This document shows, one piece after another, positions 1 through 9,364 of a stretch of 64,000 nucleotides of DNA. Position numbers and translations under genes: made by a program. Location of the stretch: positions 147,314 to 211,313 of the forward strand of contig NZ_AKXQ01000007.1 in NCBI RefSeq assembly GCF_000276805.1. The letters are read 5' to 3'. A model generated the notes under the pieces. The model was given only the letters and a program-made list of their open reading frames with translations, ran no database searches and had not been told where the DNA came from. Each line of letters starts with the position of its first letter. The first letter of the stretch is position 1. Origin of the DNA: Moritella dasanensis ArB 0140. Its GTDB lineage: Bacteria > Pseudomonadota > Gammaproteobacteria > Enterobacterales > Moritellaceae.

Positions 1-885
1 GCGGTTGATGGTGTGAGTATTAAGCTATACGAAGGCGAAACGCTGGGTGTAGTAGGGGAATCAGGTTGTGGTAAATCAACCTTTGCTCGTGCACTTATTG
101 GCTTAGTGCCAGCTGCTGCCGGTAATGTGGTGTGGTTAGGTCAAGATTTGACGCGTTTACCGCACAATGAAATGCGTGAAAAACGCAAAGAAATTCAAAT
201 GATTTTCCAAGATCCGTTAGCGTCGCTTAATCCGCGTATGACGGTGGGTGATATTATTGCTGAGCCGCTACGTACTTTCTTCCCTCGTCTTACTAAAGAG
301 GAAGTAAAAGAACAGGTGAAGGACATGATGACCAAGGTAGGTTTACTACCAAACGTGATCAACCGTTACCCGCATGAGTTCTCAGGCGGCCAGTGTCAGC
401 GTATTGGTATTGCCCGTGCACTTATTTTGAAACCTAAGATGATTATTTGTGATGAACCGGTATCGGCATTGGACGTATCGATTCAAGCGCAGGTAGTTAA
501 CTTATTACAATCATTGCAAAAAGAACTGGGTTTAAGCCTGATCTTTATTGCCCATGATTTATCGATTGTGAAACACATTTCCGATCGTGTATTAGTGATG
601 TATCTGGGTAATGCAGTGGAACTGGGTGAGTCAAAAGCCTTGTTCGCCGAGCCTAAACATCCGTACACCAAAGCCTTGATGTCTGCCGTGCCGATCCCTG
701 ATCCGATACTCGAGCGTCAGAAAAAAATTGAAATGCTGGAAGGTGATTTACCTTCACCACTTAATCCGCCATCGGGTTGTGTATTCCGTACACGTTGCCC
801 GGTAGCGACAGCTGCTTGTGCAGAGACTAAACCGACGTTAGCCGGTGATGACGAACATGCTGTAGCTTGTTTGCTCGTAGCTTAG
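1..885 (+). CDS. oppF: Oligopeptide ABC transporter ATP-binding protein OppF (5' partial)
   Basis: The reading frame is open from base 1, so the gene starts before the window; by comparison with the E. coli protein about 38 residues are missing. It is one of the two ATPases that energise the Opp peptide importer at the inner membrane. Walker A (GESGCGKST), the signature FSGGQCQRIGIARAL and Walker B (MIICDEPVSALD) are intact. The C-terminus has the oligopeptide/dipeptide-transporter extension with PSGCVFRTRCP. It is the last gene of its operon, since a terminator follows. OppF fits better than DppF from memory of the sequence (PHEFSGGQCQRIG, VLVMYLGNAVELG). Confidence 0.93.
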   Translation, partial: AVDGVSIKLYEGETLGVVGESGCGKSTFARALIGLVPAAAGNVVWLGQDLTRLPHNEMREKRKEIQMIFQDPLASLNPRMTVGDIIAEPLRTFFPRLTKEEVKEQVKDMMTKVGLLPNVINRYPHEFSGGQCQRIGIARALILKPKMIICDEPVSALDVSIQAQVVNLLQSLQKELGLSLIFIAHDLSIVKHISDRVLVMYLGNAVELGESKALFAEPKHPYTKALMSAVPIPDPILERQKKIEMLEGDLPSPLNPPSGCVFRTRCPVATAACAETKPTLAGDDEHAVACLLVA

Positions 886-943
886 ACCTTTGGCTGGATG
901 AGTTGATTAACAGCCTTATAATATAAAATAGTTATAATATTCT

Positions 944-978
944 ATACCTGTCAGCAATGTGTTGATGGGTATTTTTTT
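944..978 (+). terminator. Rho-independent terminator after oppF
   Basis: An 11-bp stem with three G-U pairs (944-954 with 962-972), a 7-nt loop and six T residues. It closes the opp operon. Confidence 0.7.
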
Positions 979-1007
979 GTCTCGCTCCTCTGATTACGGA
1001 TAATTAT

Positions 1008-2657
1008 ATGAAACTTAAAAACATAGCACTTTCTGCTTTAACCATTGCTATTGCAACAGGTTGCGCTACAGCAGATCAACAACCTCAGCACGAATGGACA
1101 CAAGATAAAGAATATAATCTGACGATCCTACACACCAATGATAACCACGGCAATTTCTGGCAGAACAAATACGGTGAACGTGGTATGGCTGCACGTGCAA
1201 CCCTTATCAATAGCATCCGCGCTGAAGTAAAGTCTGAAGGTGGCTCTGTACTACTATTATCTGGTGGTGATATTAATACCGGTGTACCTGAATCAGATCT
1301 GCAAGATGCTGAACCAGATTTCATTGGCATGAATATGATTGGTTATGATGCGATGACATTAGGTAATCATGAGTTTGATAATTCACTAGACGTACTAGCT
1401 AAACAAGAAGGTTGGGCAAACTTCCCGTTTATTTCTGCCAATATCTATAAAGATGGCGAACGCATGTTCGACGCTTACAAAATCTTTAATAAAGACGGTA
1501 TCAAGATCGCTGTTATCGGTCTAACGACAGAAGATACGGCCAAGATTGGTAATCCTGAATTTATCAGTGCATTAGAATTCCGCGATCCGAAAGTGGAAGC
1601 TAAAGCAATCATTGCTGAATTGAAAGCAACAGAAAATCCAGATGTGATTATTGCTGCAACGCACATGGGCCATTACCTAAACGGTGATAATGGTTCCAAT
1701 GCACCGGGCGATGTGCAGTTAGCGCGTTACCTGAATGAAGGCGATTTAGATATGATCGTCGGCGGTCACTCGCAAGAACCTGTGTGTATGGAAGGCGCTG
1801 AATACGCAAACTTCAAACCAGGGCAAAGCTGTACGCCAGATGTGCAAAACGGCACTGACATTGTACAAGCACACGAATGGGGTAAATACGTAGGACGTGC
1901 GGATTACACCTTCAAGAATGGTGAATTTACACTGGCGTCTTACAACCTTATTCCGGTTAACTTAAAGCAAAAAATCAAAGTTGATGGTAAGAAAACACGT
2001 GTGTTAATCCAAGACGAGATTGCACAAGATCCAACAGTGCTTGCAACATTAAAACCATTCCAAGAAAAAGGCCAAAGCGCGTTAAATATCAAGATTGGTT
2101 ACTCTAATGGTTTGTTGCAAGGTGACCGTGACGTGGTGCGTAACAACCAAACTAATCTAGGCCGTTTAATTGCTACTGCACACATGGAACGCGCTAAAGC
2201 TGATTTCGGTATTATGAATTCAGGTGGTGTACGTGCGTCTATCGAGGCTGGTGATATTACATATAAAGATGTATTAACGGTACAACCGTTTGGCAATATT
2301 ATTACTTATGTTGATATGACGGGTAGCGAGGTAATGGATTACTTAAACGTCGTTGGCACGATGCAGAAAGACTCTGGTGCATTCGCACAATTTGCTGGTA
2401 TCTCGATGACAGTTACAAACGGCCAAGTGTCTAACGTGGTGATTACAGGTAACGCGATTGATTTAGCTAAGTCATATCGTTTCACGATCCCATCGTTTAA
2501 CGCCGCGGGTGGTGATGGTTATCCAAAAATATCGATGCATTCAACCTTTGTTAACACAGGTTATGTGGATGCTGAAGTACTGAAAGAATACATCGAAGCT
2601 AACTCACCGATTAACGTTGCTGATTTCGAGCCAAAAAATAAAATGGTTTATAAATAA
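1008..2657 (+). CDS. ushA: 5'-nucleotidase / UDP-sugar hydrolase family lipoprotein (UshA/NutA type)
   Basis: A bifunctional metallophosphatase that removes phosphate from extracellular nucleotides so the nucleoside can be taken up. The N-terminus is a lipoprotein signal with ATGC at residues 16-19, so the enzyme is probably anchored to a membrane facing the periplasm or surface, as in Vibrio NutA. The calcineurin-like domain shows HTNDNHG (42-48), GNHEFD (119-124) and VGGHSQ near residue 250. The C-terminal 5'-nucleotidase domain has NSGGVRASIEAGDI and FNAAGGDGYP. The 549-residue length is normal. GGA lies 8 nt before the ATG. The Tsx-like nucleoside channel downstream fits a nucleoside scavenging role. 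No Pho box was seen upstream. Confidence 0.92.
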   Translation: MKLKNIALSALTIAIATGCATADQQPQHEWTQDKEYNLTILHTNDNHGNFWQNKYGERGMAARATLINSIRAEVKSEGGSVLLLSGGDINTGVPESDLQDAEPDFIGMNMIGYDAMTLGNHEFDNSLDVLAKQEGWANFPFISANIYKDGERMFDAYKIFNKDGIKIAVIGLTTEDTAKIGNPEFISALEFRDPKVEAKAIIAELKATENPDVIIAATHMGHYLNGDNGSNAPGDVQLARYLNEGDLDMIVGGHSQEPVCMEGAEYANFKPGQSCTPDVQNGTDIVQAHEWGKYVGRADYTFKNGEFTLASYNLIPVNLKQKIKVDGKKTRVLIQDEIAQDPTVLATLKPFQEKGQSALNIKIGYSNGLLQGDRDVVRNNQTNLGRLIATAHMERAKADFGIMNSGGVRASIEAGDITYKDVLTVQPFGNIITYVDMTGSEVMDYLNVVGTMQKDSGAFAQFAGISMTVTNGQVSNVVITGNAIDLAKSYRFTIPSFNAAGGDGYPKISMHSTFVNTGYVDAEVLKEYIEANSPINVADFEPKNKMVYK

Positions 2658-2706
2658 TATTGCTATGTAGTTTTGCTATAGCGTGATGCTATAAAATAAG
2701 GTTATT

Positions 2707-2743
2707 AAAAAAAGCTAATAAACAGTGTTTATTAGCTTTTTTT
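2707..2743 (+). terminator. Rho-independent terminator after the 5'-nucleotidase gene
   Basis: A perfect 12-bp stem (2711-2722 with 2728-2739), a 5-nt loop and a T tract, 50 bp past the stop codon. Confidence 0.9.
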
Positions 2744-3078
2744 GTGTTGTTTTTATTATTCATCGTGCGCCTTAAAAATAAATAGCTATAACGATTTGTG
2801 TGAGCTAACCATGCGATTTACAGCAAGTTTTCAAGTTAAAATGGCAACCACTCAATTTGAGTAATTATTCGATACGAACAACTAGTAAACGTCAAAGTTT
2901 TGAGTGAAAGTACTATGAAGTAGATATTGATTGGAAGTTTGTGTTTGATCACACTTTTAGACATCTAACTCTAATTTCACCCTATCATTATTGAACTTTT
3001 TCGTAATCGCGATACACTCGCGCCATAAAAAATAGCGCTGACTCATACAGAGCTGTGCACCATAAAATGGAAGTAATG
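2744..3078. other. Intergenic region before the Tsx-like gene
   Basis: No ORF with a plausible ribosome-binding site was found. The stretch must hold the promoter of the Tsx-like gene. A TGTG-N6-CACA motif near 2941-2954 is two bases short of CRP spacing, so it is not called. Confidence 0.4.
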
Positions 3079-3885
3079 ATGAAAAACATTAAAAATGCAG
3101 CATTAGCTGCAACAACTCTTGCTGCTCTTTCTTGCAACGCGTTTGCGGCTGATTATTCTGATGATATCCACAAGAATGATTACAAATGGTCTCAGTTCAA
3201 CTTAATGTATGTTGTTGGTGAAAAACCAAGCGATTCTGATAGCAAAAAGCATGACTATTTAGAAATGGAATTCGGCGGCCGTTCAGGGGTTGTCGATTTA
3301 TACGGTTATGTTGATGTATTTAACCTAACAAATAAAAACTCTAGTAGTTCAGATAAAAATGATGGCGCAAGCAAGTTATATATGAAACTTGCACCACGCT
3401 TTTCACTTGATGGCATGACAGGTAAAGACTTATCTTTTGGTCCAGTTCAAGAACTATACGTAGCTACATTATTTAACTGGGGTGGCGGTCCGATTGGCGA
3501 GGATACTAATAACGCATTCGTTGGTCTAGGTTCAGATGTGATGGTACCTTGGTTAGGTAAAGTTGGTATGAACCTTTACGGTTTATACGATGTGAATGCA
3601 ACTGATTGGAACGGTTACCAATTCTCGATGAACTGGTTTAAACCTGTGATTAATTTTGATAATGGCAGCTTCATATCTTACCAAGGTTACATTGATTACC
3701 AGTTTGGTGCTGAATCAAGCGCGACTAATGTAAGTAGCGGTGGTGCGATGTACAATGGCATCTATTGGCATTCAGATCGTTACTCAGTTGGTTATGGTTT
3801 GAAAGCGTATAATGATATTTATACAATCAAATCAAGTGTAGGTAGTGGCTTTGCTCATTACTTCGCTGCAACTTACAAATTCTAA
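3079..3885 (+). CDS. Nucleoside-specific outer-membrane channel, Tsx/OmpK family
   Basis: A predicted beta-barrel porin of 268 residues that would let nucleosides cross the outer membrane. It has a cleavable signal ending AFA before ADYSDD, WSQFNLMYVVGE, LEMEFGGRSGVVDLYGYVD, and an aromatic C-terminal residue (ATYKF) typical of barrel assembly. The family was recognised from the FGG-RSG-DLYGY-D pattern seen in Vibrio OmpK. Two adjacent ATGs exist (3076 and 3079); GGAAG at 3069-3073 is better spaced for 3079. The longer frame from 3055 would precede the signal peptide and is unlikely. Confidence 0.87.
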   Translation: MKNIKNAALAATTLAALSCNAFAADYSDDIHKNDYKWSQFNLMYVVGEKPSDSDSKKHDYLEMEFGGRSGVVDLYGYVDVFNLTNKNSSSSDKNDGASKLYMKLAPRFSLDGMTGKDLSFGPVQELYVATLFNWGGGPIGEDTNNAFVGLGSDVMVPWLGKVGMNLYGLYDVNATDWNGYQFSMNWFKPVINFDNGSFISYQGYIDYQFGAESSATNVSSGGAMYNGIYWHSDRYSVGYGLKAYNDIYTIKSSVGSGFAHYFAATYKF

Positions 3886-3910
3886 GAACTTAATCTTAGT
3901 TTAAGTTTGT

Positions 3911-3933
3911 GGAGTCACCTCTCGCGTGGCTCC
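3911..3933 (+). terminator. Hairpin after the Tsx-like gene, possible terminator
   Basis: An 8-bp stem (3911-3918 with 3926-3933, one G-U) with a 7-nt loop, 25 bp after the stop. The T tract after it is poor, so termination may be weak or Rho-assisted. Confidence 0.45.
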
Positions 3934-4236
3934 AAGTTCCCTTCAAGTTATACCTTTCCTAGTGCTACTCTGTAAGTCACTCCTTAAATTCGTCTCACTA
4001 TCGATTTGATATTATCTAATCCTACAGCCCTATAAAAATCATTTTCTTCTGTATGATTTCCATCCCCTTGAAGCCATTTAAATCATGTGTTCTATGATGT
4101 GCTTATCTATGTAACTTAACTATATAACTTAATAAGCTGAGCCTTAGTGATGCTGTTGTTAGTGATAGAAAACGTCTATATAGCATGATTGCGAGTTGGG
4201 CTGATTTGGTAAGGTAAATTAAAGTAGGAGTATACG
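3934..4236. other. Intergenic region, nothing clear
   Basis: About 300 bases between the Tsx-like gene hairpin and the possible small ORF. No RNA gene, repeat or convincing promoter could be identified by eye. Confidence 0.35.
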
Positions 4237-4362
4237 ATGATCTTTATGCAGTTAAGAACGGGGGGAGGTATAGTTAAGACTAAAGAGCCAGTGTCATCTT
4301 CATCTAGCTCTTATTGTAGCGCCGCAGATTGCGTAAACAACGTAGAGGAAAGTCGCGTTTAA
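4237..4362 (+). CDS. Possible 41-residue peptide, unknown function
   Basis: An ORF of 42 codons with a good ribosome-binding site (TAGGAG at 4225-4230, 6 nt before the ATG). The peptide begins MIFMQLRTGGG, has a run of six serines in mid-sequence and then a Cys pair (SYCSAADC), and ends with an acidic stretch. It has no signal peptide or membrane segment. It converges on the DUF1097 gene and their ends overlap by a few bases. I do not recognise a family. The Shine-Dalgarno site is the main reason to take it seriously; chance is not excluded. Confidence 0.4.
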   Translation: MIFMQLRTGGGIVKTKEPVSSSSSSYCSAADCVNNVEESRV

Positions 4363-4823
4363 GCGTGCTGCGGCGTGGTTTTAAAACTAACGAGCAAGGC
4401 TGTTAATTGGGTCATGCCGTAACCGAGTAAGCCACCAAGCAGTAATGGTGGAATAATAGCATGTACATCACCGGCCATGGCAAAGGTAATACAGCAGCCA
4501 ATAAAAGCACCTGGGATAAAGGCGAGTTTGCTATAACTGGCTTGTAAGCACATCATGCTGGTGACGATACCTGTGAGTAGATAGCCTAATAGCGGCGTAT
4601 CAACCAAGCCACTGCCAGTGATCGCCAACCAAGCCCAAAATACCCCAGATAAATTAGTGAACCAGGCCATTAATACGCCTTGAAATCCAGCTTTGGGTTG
4701 CGCAAAGTAAGTGCTGCAACTTAAAAAACCTATCCAGGTAACCAGATGAAACGTATCGGCTATACCACACCATAGCGCAGCAAGTAGACCTGCTGAAATT
4801 GCTACTTGATAACGATTATTCAT
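4359..4823 (-). CDS. DUF1097 family inner-membrane protein (YcdZ-like)
   Basis: A 154-residue, very hydrophobic protein with about five membrane segments. LWCGIADTFHLVTWIGFLSC and LSGVFWAWLAITGSG resemble the DUF1097 pattern of E. coli YcdZ. The molecular function of the family is not established to my knowledge. It lies alone on the minus strand, divergent from the ribose operon, so its promoter is in the same 361-bp region as the rbs operator. Confidence 0.8.
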   Translation of the reverse strand: MNNRYQVAISAGLLAALWCGIADTFHLVTWIGFLSCSTYFAQPKAGFQGVLMAWFTNLSGVFWAWLAITGSGLVDTPLLGYLLTGIVTSMMCLQASYSKLAFIPGAFIGCCITFAMAGDVHAIIPPLLLGGLLGYGMTQLTALLVSFKTTPQHA

Positions 4824-5090
4824 TTTTTAGCTCTATTATATACAAATAATATTAGTGGTTAAATTACAGTATTATTAAAGCTGAAAACTTGAACTCGATC
4901 GTAAATATGATATTAAAATAGCCATGATATTAAAATGTTATGGCGAAAATATAACCAGCTCCATTACTTCTGATATAAGTAGTTGCTTCGTAAGGATTAC
5001 ACCTCAATTTCAAGTGAAACCAATCCATCCGTTGTTAGATCTAACTCGCATTTTTATACTTCAGTACTAGAATTATCTTCATTTTAAACT

Positions 5091-5140
5091 ATATTCAATT
5101 CATCGAAACGTTTGCGCAAACGTTTCGATGAATTGAATAT
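5091..5140. promoter_or_regulatory. Perfect 50-bp palindrome, probable RbsR operator of the ribose operon
   Basis: Bases 5091-5115 are the exact reverse complement of 5116-5140. The core reads CGAAACGTTTGC then GCAAACGTTTCG, i.e. two back-to-back LacI-family half-operators around a central GCGC. The operator sits 44 bp before rbsD, and the rbsR gene closes the operon. The LacI-family core motif is established knowledge; the assignment to RbsR is inferred from position. The rest of 4824-5184 shows no other clear feature. Confidence 0.8.
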
Positions 5141-5184
5141 TGAACACTCAGATTTAGTTATTTTCACCTTGTAAGGCGTGACCC

Positions 5185-5604
5185 ATGAAGAAAAATGCAC
5201 TTATCAACGCAGACTTATCTTATTTAGTTGCAACGCTTGGACATACCAACGAGATCACCATTTGTGATGCTGGTTTACCGGTTCCCGCGTCAACGCAGCG
5301 TATCGATCTTGCGCTTATTCCGGGTGTACCAACATTCATCGCCACGGTTACAGCGATACTGGGCGAGATGCAAATTGAAGGCATCATACTGGCAAAAGAA
5401 TTTGCAGGCGTTAGCCCTGAATTACATAGCGCCTTACTTGCTGTGATTAAACATGAAGAACAGCTAACCAATAAAACAATCGCAATCACTTATATTAGTC
5501 ACGAAGCATTTAAGCAACGAACAGAGCAAAGTAAAGCAGTTGTGCGTACCGGTGAATGCACCCCTTATGCGAATGTAATTTTTCAATCGGGCGTGGTGTT
5601 TTAA
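5185..5604 (+). CDS. rbsD: D-ribose pyranase RbsD
   Basis: Interconverts the beta-pyranose and beta-furanose forms of ribose so that imported sugar can be phosphorylated by RbsK. The full 139-residue length matches the family. MKKNALINADLSYLVATLGHT carries the N-terminal catalytic His of the family, followed by ICDAGLPVP and IDLALIPGVP; the C-terminus RTGECTPYANVIFQSGV is also typical. AAGG precedes the ATG by about 9 nt. It is the first gene of rbsDACBKR, right behind the palindromic operator. Confidence 0.95.
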   Translation: MKKNALINADLSYLVATLGHTNEITICDAGLPVPASTQRIDLALIPGVPTFIATVTAILGEMQIEGIILAKEFAGVSPELHSALLAVIKHEEQLTNKTIAITYISHEAFKQRTEQSKAVVRTGECTPYANVIFQSGVVF

Positions 5605-5685
5605 CGCGGCTGTTTTCATTCAGCAGTGTATTGATTAAAGCAAACGTAATAACAGCTATTTATGCGGAATAAAGTAGGAACTGAC

Positions 5686-7191
5686 ATGACGCAAGCAATT
5701 TTAAAACTCAGTGGTATCGAAAAATCATTTCCAGGTGTGAAAGCATTGGATAATGCCTGTTTGAATGTATACCCAGGTAAAGTAATGGCATTACTGGGCG
5801 AAAATGGTGCCGGTAAATCGACGTTGATGAAGGTACTTACGGGTATCTATCACATGGACAAAGGGTCTATCAACTATCAAGGTAGTGATGTGACATTTGA
5901 TGGTCCACGTCATTCCCAAGAAGTCGGTATCAGTATCATTCATCAAGAACTAAACTTGATCCCTGAGTTAACGATTGCTGAAAATATTTATTTAGGTCGC
6001 GAGACAACGAATGCGTTTGGCGGTATTAAATGGACGCAAATGTTTGCTGATGCCGATGCATTGCTACAACGCTTAAATGTAAAACACAGTTCGCGTCAGT
6101 TATTGGGTGAACTGAGTTTAGGTGAACAGCAAATGGTGGAGATCGCCAAAGCGTTGTCATTTAAATCGCAAGTGATTGTGATGGATGAACCGACCGATGC
6201 CTTAACGGAGAGCGAAACTAAATCATTATTTAAAGTGATTAACGAACTGCGTAATGAAGGCTGCGGTATCGTTTATATCTCGCATCGCTTAAAAGAAATT
6301 TTTGAAATCTGTGATGATATTACCGTACTGCGTGATGGTAAATTTATTGCAGAAATTGCAGTGACCGATATTGATGAAGATGGCTTGATTGAAAAGATGG
6401 TCGGCCGCCGTCTTGACGAAATTTATCCGCGTATCGATGCTAAACACGGCACCTTATGTTTGGAAGTTGAAAACATAGTGGCACCGGGTGTACGTGATGT
6501 CAGCTTCACGTTAGACCATGGTGAGATCTTAGGTATCTCAGGCTTAATGGGCGCAGGCCGAACCGAATTAATGAAAGCGATTTATGGCGCGCTACCACGC
6601 CAGTCAGGCGATGTTATTCTCGATGACAAAGTGGTGAGTCCGATCACCCCGCGTGATGGCCTGGCTAATGGTATTGCCTATATCTCTGAGGATCGTAAAG
6701 GCGATGGTCTTATTCTTGGGTTGTCAGTGAAAGAAAACATGTCTTTGTGTGCGTTAGACGCCTTATCGAAAGGTCTACAATTAGACCACGCTAAAGAAGC
6801 AACCGCAGTAGAAGACTTCATGCGTCAGTTTAATGTTAAAACCCCGAGTCGCGATCAAATAATTGGTAACTTGTCTGGTGGTAACCAACAGAAAGTAGCG
6901 ATTGCCAAAGGCTTGATGACTCGTCCGAAAGTACTTATTTTAGATGAACCAACCCGCGGTGTGGATGTTGGCGCTAAAAAAGAGATCTACCAGTTAATCA
7001 ATCAATTCAAAGCCGAAGGCATGAGTATCATTTTAGTGTCGTCAGAAATGCCGGAAGTGTTGGGCATGAGCGATCGTATTTTAGTGATGCACGAAGGTCG
7101 GATCAGCGGTGAGTTTATGGCTGCAGACGCGAATCAAGAAAAACTGATGGCGTGTGCCGTTGGCAAAAAAATCAATGAGGCAGTGCTATGA
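5686..7191 (+). CDS. rbsA: Ribose ABC transporter ATP-binding protein RbsA
   Basis: The double-ATPase subunit of the ribose importer. It has two ABC cassettes: Walker [10 protein letters not shown] with [15 protein letters not shown] and MDEPTDALT in the first; and in the second the family's degenerate [10 protein letters not shown] loop with [15 protein letters not shown] and [13 protein letters not shown]. The start is placed at 5686 because TAGGA lies 7 nt upstream and the result is 501 residues, the usual length; the in-frame ATG at 5662 has no good site. Its end overlaps rbsC by 4 bp (ATGA), indicating translational coupling. Confidence 0.96.
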   Translation: MTQAILKLSGIEKSFPGVKALDNACLNVYPGKVMALLGENGAGKSTLMKVLTGIYHMDKGSINYQGSDVTFDGPRHSQEVGISIIHQELNLIPELTIAENIYLGRETTNAFGGIKWTQMFADADALLQRLNVKHSSRQLLGELSLGEQQMVEIAKALSFKSQVIVMDEPTDALTESETKSLFKVINELRNEGCGIVYISHRLKEIFEICDDITVLRDGKFIAEIAVTDIDEDGLIEKMVGRRLDEIYPRIDAKHGTLCLEVENIVAPGVRDVSFTLDHGEILGISGLMGAGRTELMKAIYGALPRQSGDVILDDKVVSPITPRDGLANGIAYISEDRKGDGLILGLSVKENMSLCALDALSKGLQLDHAKEATAVEDFMRQFNVKTPSRDQIIGNLSGGNQQKVAIAKGLMTRPKVLILDEPTRGVDVGAKKEIYQLINQFKAEGMSIILVSSEMPEVLGMSDRILVMHEGRISGEFMAADANQEKLMACAVGKKINEAVL

Positions 7192-8222
7192 GCCAGAACC
7201 AAGCAGCGAATAGCAATGCGAACTCGAACTCTAATTCCAACAATAATGTAACCGGTGATGTTATGACGAAAACTTTAACCCAAAAATTCTTTACCAAAGA
7301 ATGGCTTTTTGAACAAAAATCATTAATTGCCTTAATTTTGTTGATTGTGGTGGTGTCCTTCTTGAACCCGCACTTTTTCACCATGGGCAATATTTTAAAC
7401 ATATTACGTCAAACATCAGTGAGCGCGATTATTGCTGTGGGCATGACCTTGGTTATTTTAACTGGTGGTATTGATTTAGGTGTTGGCTCGGTATTAGCCC
7501 TCTGTGGTGCTTTTGCAGCGTCTTTAATCGCCATGGAAGTGTCTGTGATGATTGCCGTACCTGTGGCATTGTTTGCGGGTGCAGCATTGGGTGCCATGAG
7601 CGGTATTATTATCGCCAAAGGTAAGGTGCAAGCCTTTATCGCTACACTGGTTACCATGACATTATTACGCGGTGTGACGATGGTTTATACTGACGGTCGC
7701 CCCATTTCAACTGGTTTTACTGATGTTGCGGATAGCTTCTCGTGGATCGGTACGGGTTACTTATTAGGTGTGCCAGTGCCAATCTGGTTAATGGTTATTG
7801 TGTTTGCATCGGTATGGTACTTACTCAACCACACACGCTTTGGTCGTTATGTTTATGCGCTTGGTGGTAATGAAGCGGCGACACGTCTATCAGGTATTAA
7901 CGTAGATAAAGTGAAAATTGGTGTGTATGCGATTTGTGGTGTACTAGCTGCATTAGCGGGTCTTATTGTGACTTCACGTCTTTCATCTGCGCAACCAACA
8001 GCTGGTATGGGTTATGAGTTAGATGCGATTGCTGCGGTAGTTGTCGGTGGTACCAGTCTTGCTGGTGGTAAAGGCCGTATTATGGGCACGTTAATTGGTG
8101 CATTGATTATCGGTTTCTTGAATAACGCCTTAAACCTATTGGATGTATCTTCATATTTCCAAATGATTGCTAAAGCTGTAGTTATATTACTTGCAGTATT
8201 AGTCGAAACGAAAAAGAAATAG
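7188..8222 (+). CDS. rbsC: Ribose ABC transporter permease RbsC
   Basis: Inner-membrane permease of the ribose importer with about ten membrane segments. [18 protein letters not shown] and [23 protein letters not shown] are family hallmarks. Starting at the ATG that overlaps the rbsA stop gives 344 residues, about 25 more than usual; the extra N-terminus is almost all Asn, Ser and Ala. An internal ATG at 7263 ([10 protein letters not shown]) would give 319 residues, close to the normal size. The coupled ATG is kept, but the internal start is a real alternative. Confidence 0.93.
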   Translation: MSQNQAANSNANSNSNSNNNVTGDVMTKTLTQKFFTKEWLFEQKSLIALILLIVVVSFLNPHFFTMGNILNILRQTSVSAIIAVGMTLVILTGGIDLGVGSVLALCGAFAASLIAMEVSVMIAVPVALFAGAALGAMSGIIIAKGKVQAFIATLVTMTLLRGVTMVYTDGRPISTGFTDVADSFSWIGTGYLLGVPVPIWLMVIVFASVWYLLNHTRFGRYVYALGGNEAATRLSGINVDKVKIGVYAICGVLAALAGLIVTSRLSSAQPTAGMGYELDAIAAVVVGGTSLAGGKGRIMGTLIGALIIGFLNNALNLLDVSSYFQMIAKAVVILLAVLVETKKK

Positions 8223-8337
8223 ACCGAAATAAAGACAAGAATAATAACAAAAATAGTAAAACACGATAAATAATCATAACAAAACCTGTGAACCTCATAC
8301 CCTATCGAGGCAGCAGAACTAACAGAAGGTATATGTA

Positions 8338-9216
8338 ATGAAAAAATTAGCAACCTTGATCTCTGCTGCTCTCGTTTCAGCATCTTTTAGTGCAACTGTG
8401 ATGGCGCAAGATTCTATTGCCATGGTCGTATCGACGCTAAACAACCCTTTCTTCGTGACAATGAAAGAAGGGGCGGAAGATAAAGCTGAAGCTTTAGGTT
8501 ATAAATTAATTGTGTTGGACTCGCAAAATGATCCAAGCAAAGAATTATCGAACGTTGAAGATCTAACAGTACGTGGCGTGAAAGCGATTCTGATCAACCC
8601 AACTGATTCAGATGCCGTATCAAATGCTATCCGTATGGCTAACCGTGCTGGTATTCCGGTATTAACACTCGATCGTGGTGCAAGTCGCGGTAAAGTCGTG
8701 AGTCACATTGCCTCTGATAACGTAGCTGGTGGCGAAATGGCCGGTCAATATATCACTGATACGATTGGCGCTAATGCCAAAGTTATTCAGTTAGAAGGCA
8801 TCGCTGGTACTTCTGCAGCACGTGAACGTGGTCAAGGCTTCATGCAAGCTGTTGATAAAAACAAGATGGATCTGCTCGCTAGTCAACCAGCTGATTTTGA
8901 CCGTACTAAAGGTCTTAACGTAATGGAAAACATGCTTGCTGCTAACCCTGATGTACAAGCTGTATTCGCGCAAAACGATGAAATGGCATTAGGTGCATTA
9001 CGCGCTGTGCAAGCATCGGGTAAAGACGTATTAATCGTTGGCTTTGATGGTACTAAAGACGGTATCGCTGCGGTTAATCGCGGTATTTTAGGCGCGACTA
9101 TTGCACAGCAACCTGGATTAATCGGTGCGCTGGGTGTTGAAGCTGCTGATAAAGTACTTAAAGGTTTACCGGTAGAAAAAAGTATCGCGGTACCACTTAA
9201 AGTTATCACCAAGTAA
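8338..9216 (+). CDS. rbsB: Periplasmic D-ribose-binding protein RbsB
   Basis: Substrate-binding subunit of the ribose importer, also a likely chemotaxis receptor ligand in relatives. A signal peptide (residues 1-23, ending VMA) precedes [16 protein letters not shown], the start of the type I periplasmic-binding fold. [36 protein letters not shown] and VGFDGTKDG line the sugar-binding cleft in this family. The 292-residue length is usual. It is separated from rbsC by 115 bp and followed by a hairpin, a common way to raise the level of the binding protein. Confidence 0.96.
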   Translation: MKKLATLISAALVSASFSATVMAQDSIAMVVSTLNNPFFVTMKEGAEDKAEALGYKLIVLDSQNDPSKELSNVEDLTVRGVKAILINPTDSDAVSNAIRMANRAGIPVLTLDRGASRGKVVSHIASDNVAGGEMAGQYITDTIGANAKVIQLEGIAGTSAARERGQGFMQAVDKNKMDLLASQPADFDRTKGLNVMENMLAANPDVQAVFAQNDEMALGALRAVQASGKDVLIVGFDGTKDGIAAVNRGILGATIAQQPGLIGALGVEAADKVLKGLPVEKSIAVPLKVITK

Positions 9217-9223
9217 TAATGTA

Positions 9224-9261
9224 GCAGGGGATAGCGCGCGTCGTTATCCTCTGCCTATTTT
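9224..9261 (+). terminator. Intercistronic hairpin/attenuator between rbsB and rbsK
   Basis: A 10-bp stem (9224-9233 with 9245-9254, one G-U) closing an 11-nt loop, followed by CTATTTTT. It probably lowers transcription into rbsK-rbsR or protects the rbsB 3' end. Confidence 0.65.
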
Positions 9262-9282
9262 TCAATTCAACATATGAAAAAT

Positions 9283-9326
9283 ATGACTTAATAGTATGTG
9301 CATTAACTATCGTGCGATTAAGTCAT
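9283..9326 (+). repeat. Second inverted repeat in the rbsB-rbsK gap
   Basis: Arms 9283-9292 and 9317-9326 are perfect reverse complements, 24 nt apart. It may be an RNA stem or a protein site; no known motif was recognised. Confidence 0.4.
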
Positions 9327-9364
9327 GTTTTATTCTCTCCAGTTACAAGTATTAAGGCTTCTTT

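Noticed and set aside
2936..2960. CRP-like TGTG...CACA before the Tsx-like gene
   Set aside because: Spacing between the half-sites is 6 instead of 8 bases, so it does not fit the CRP consensus.
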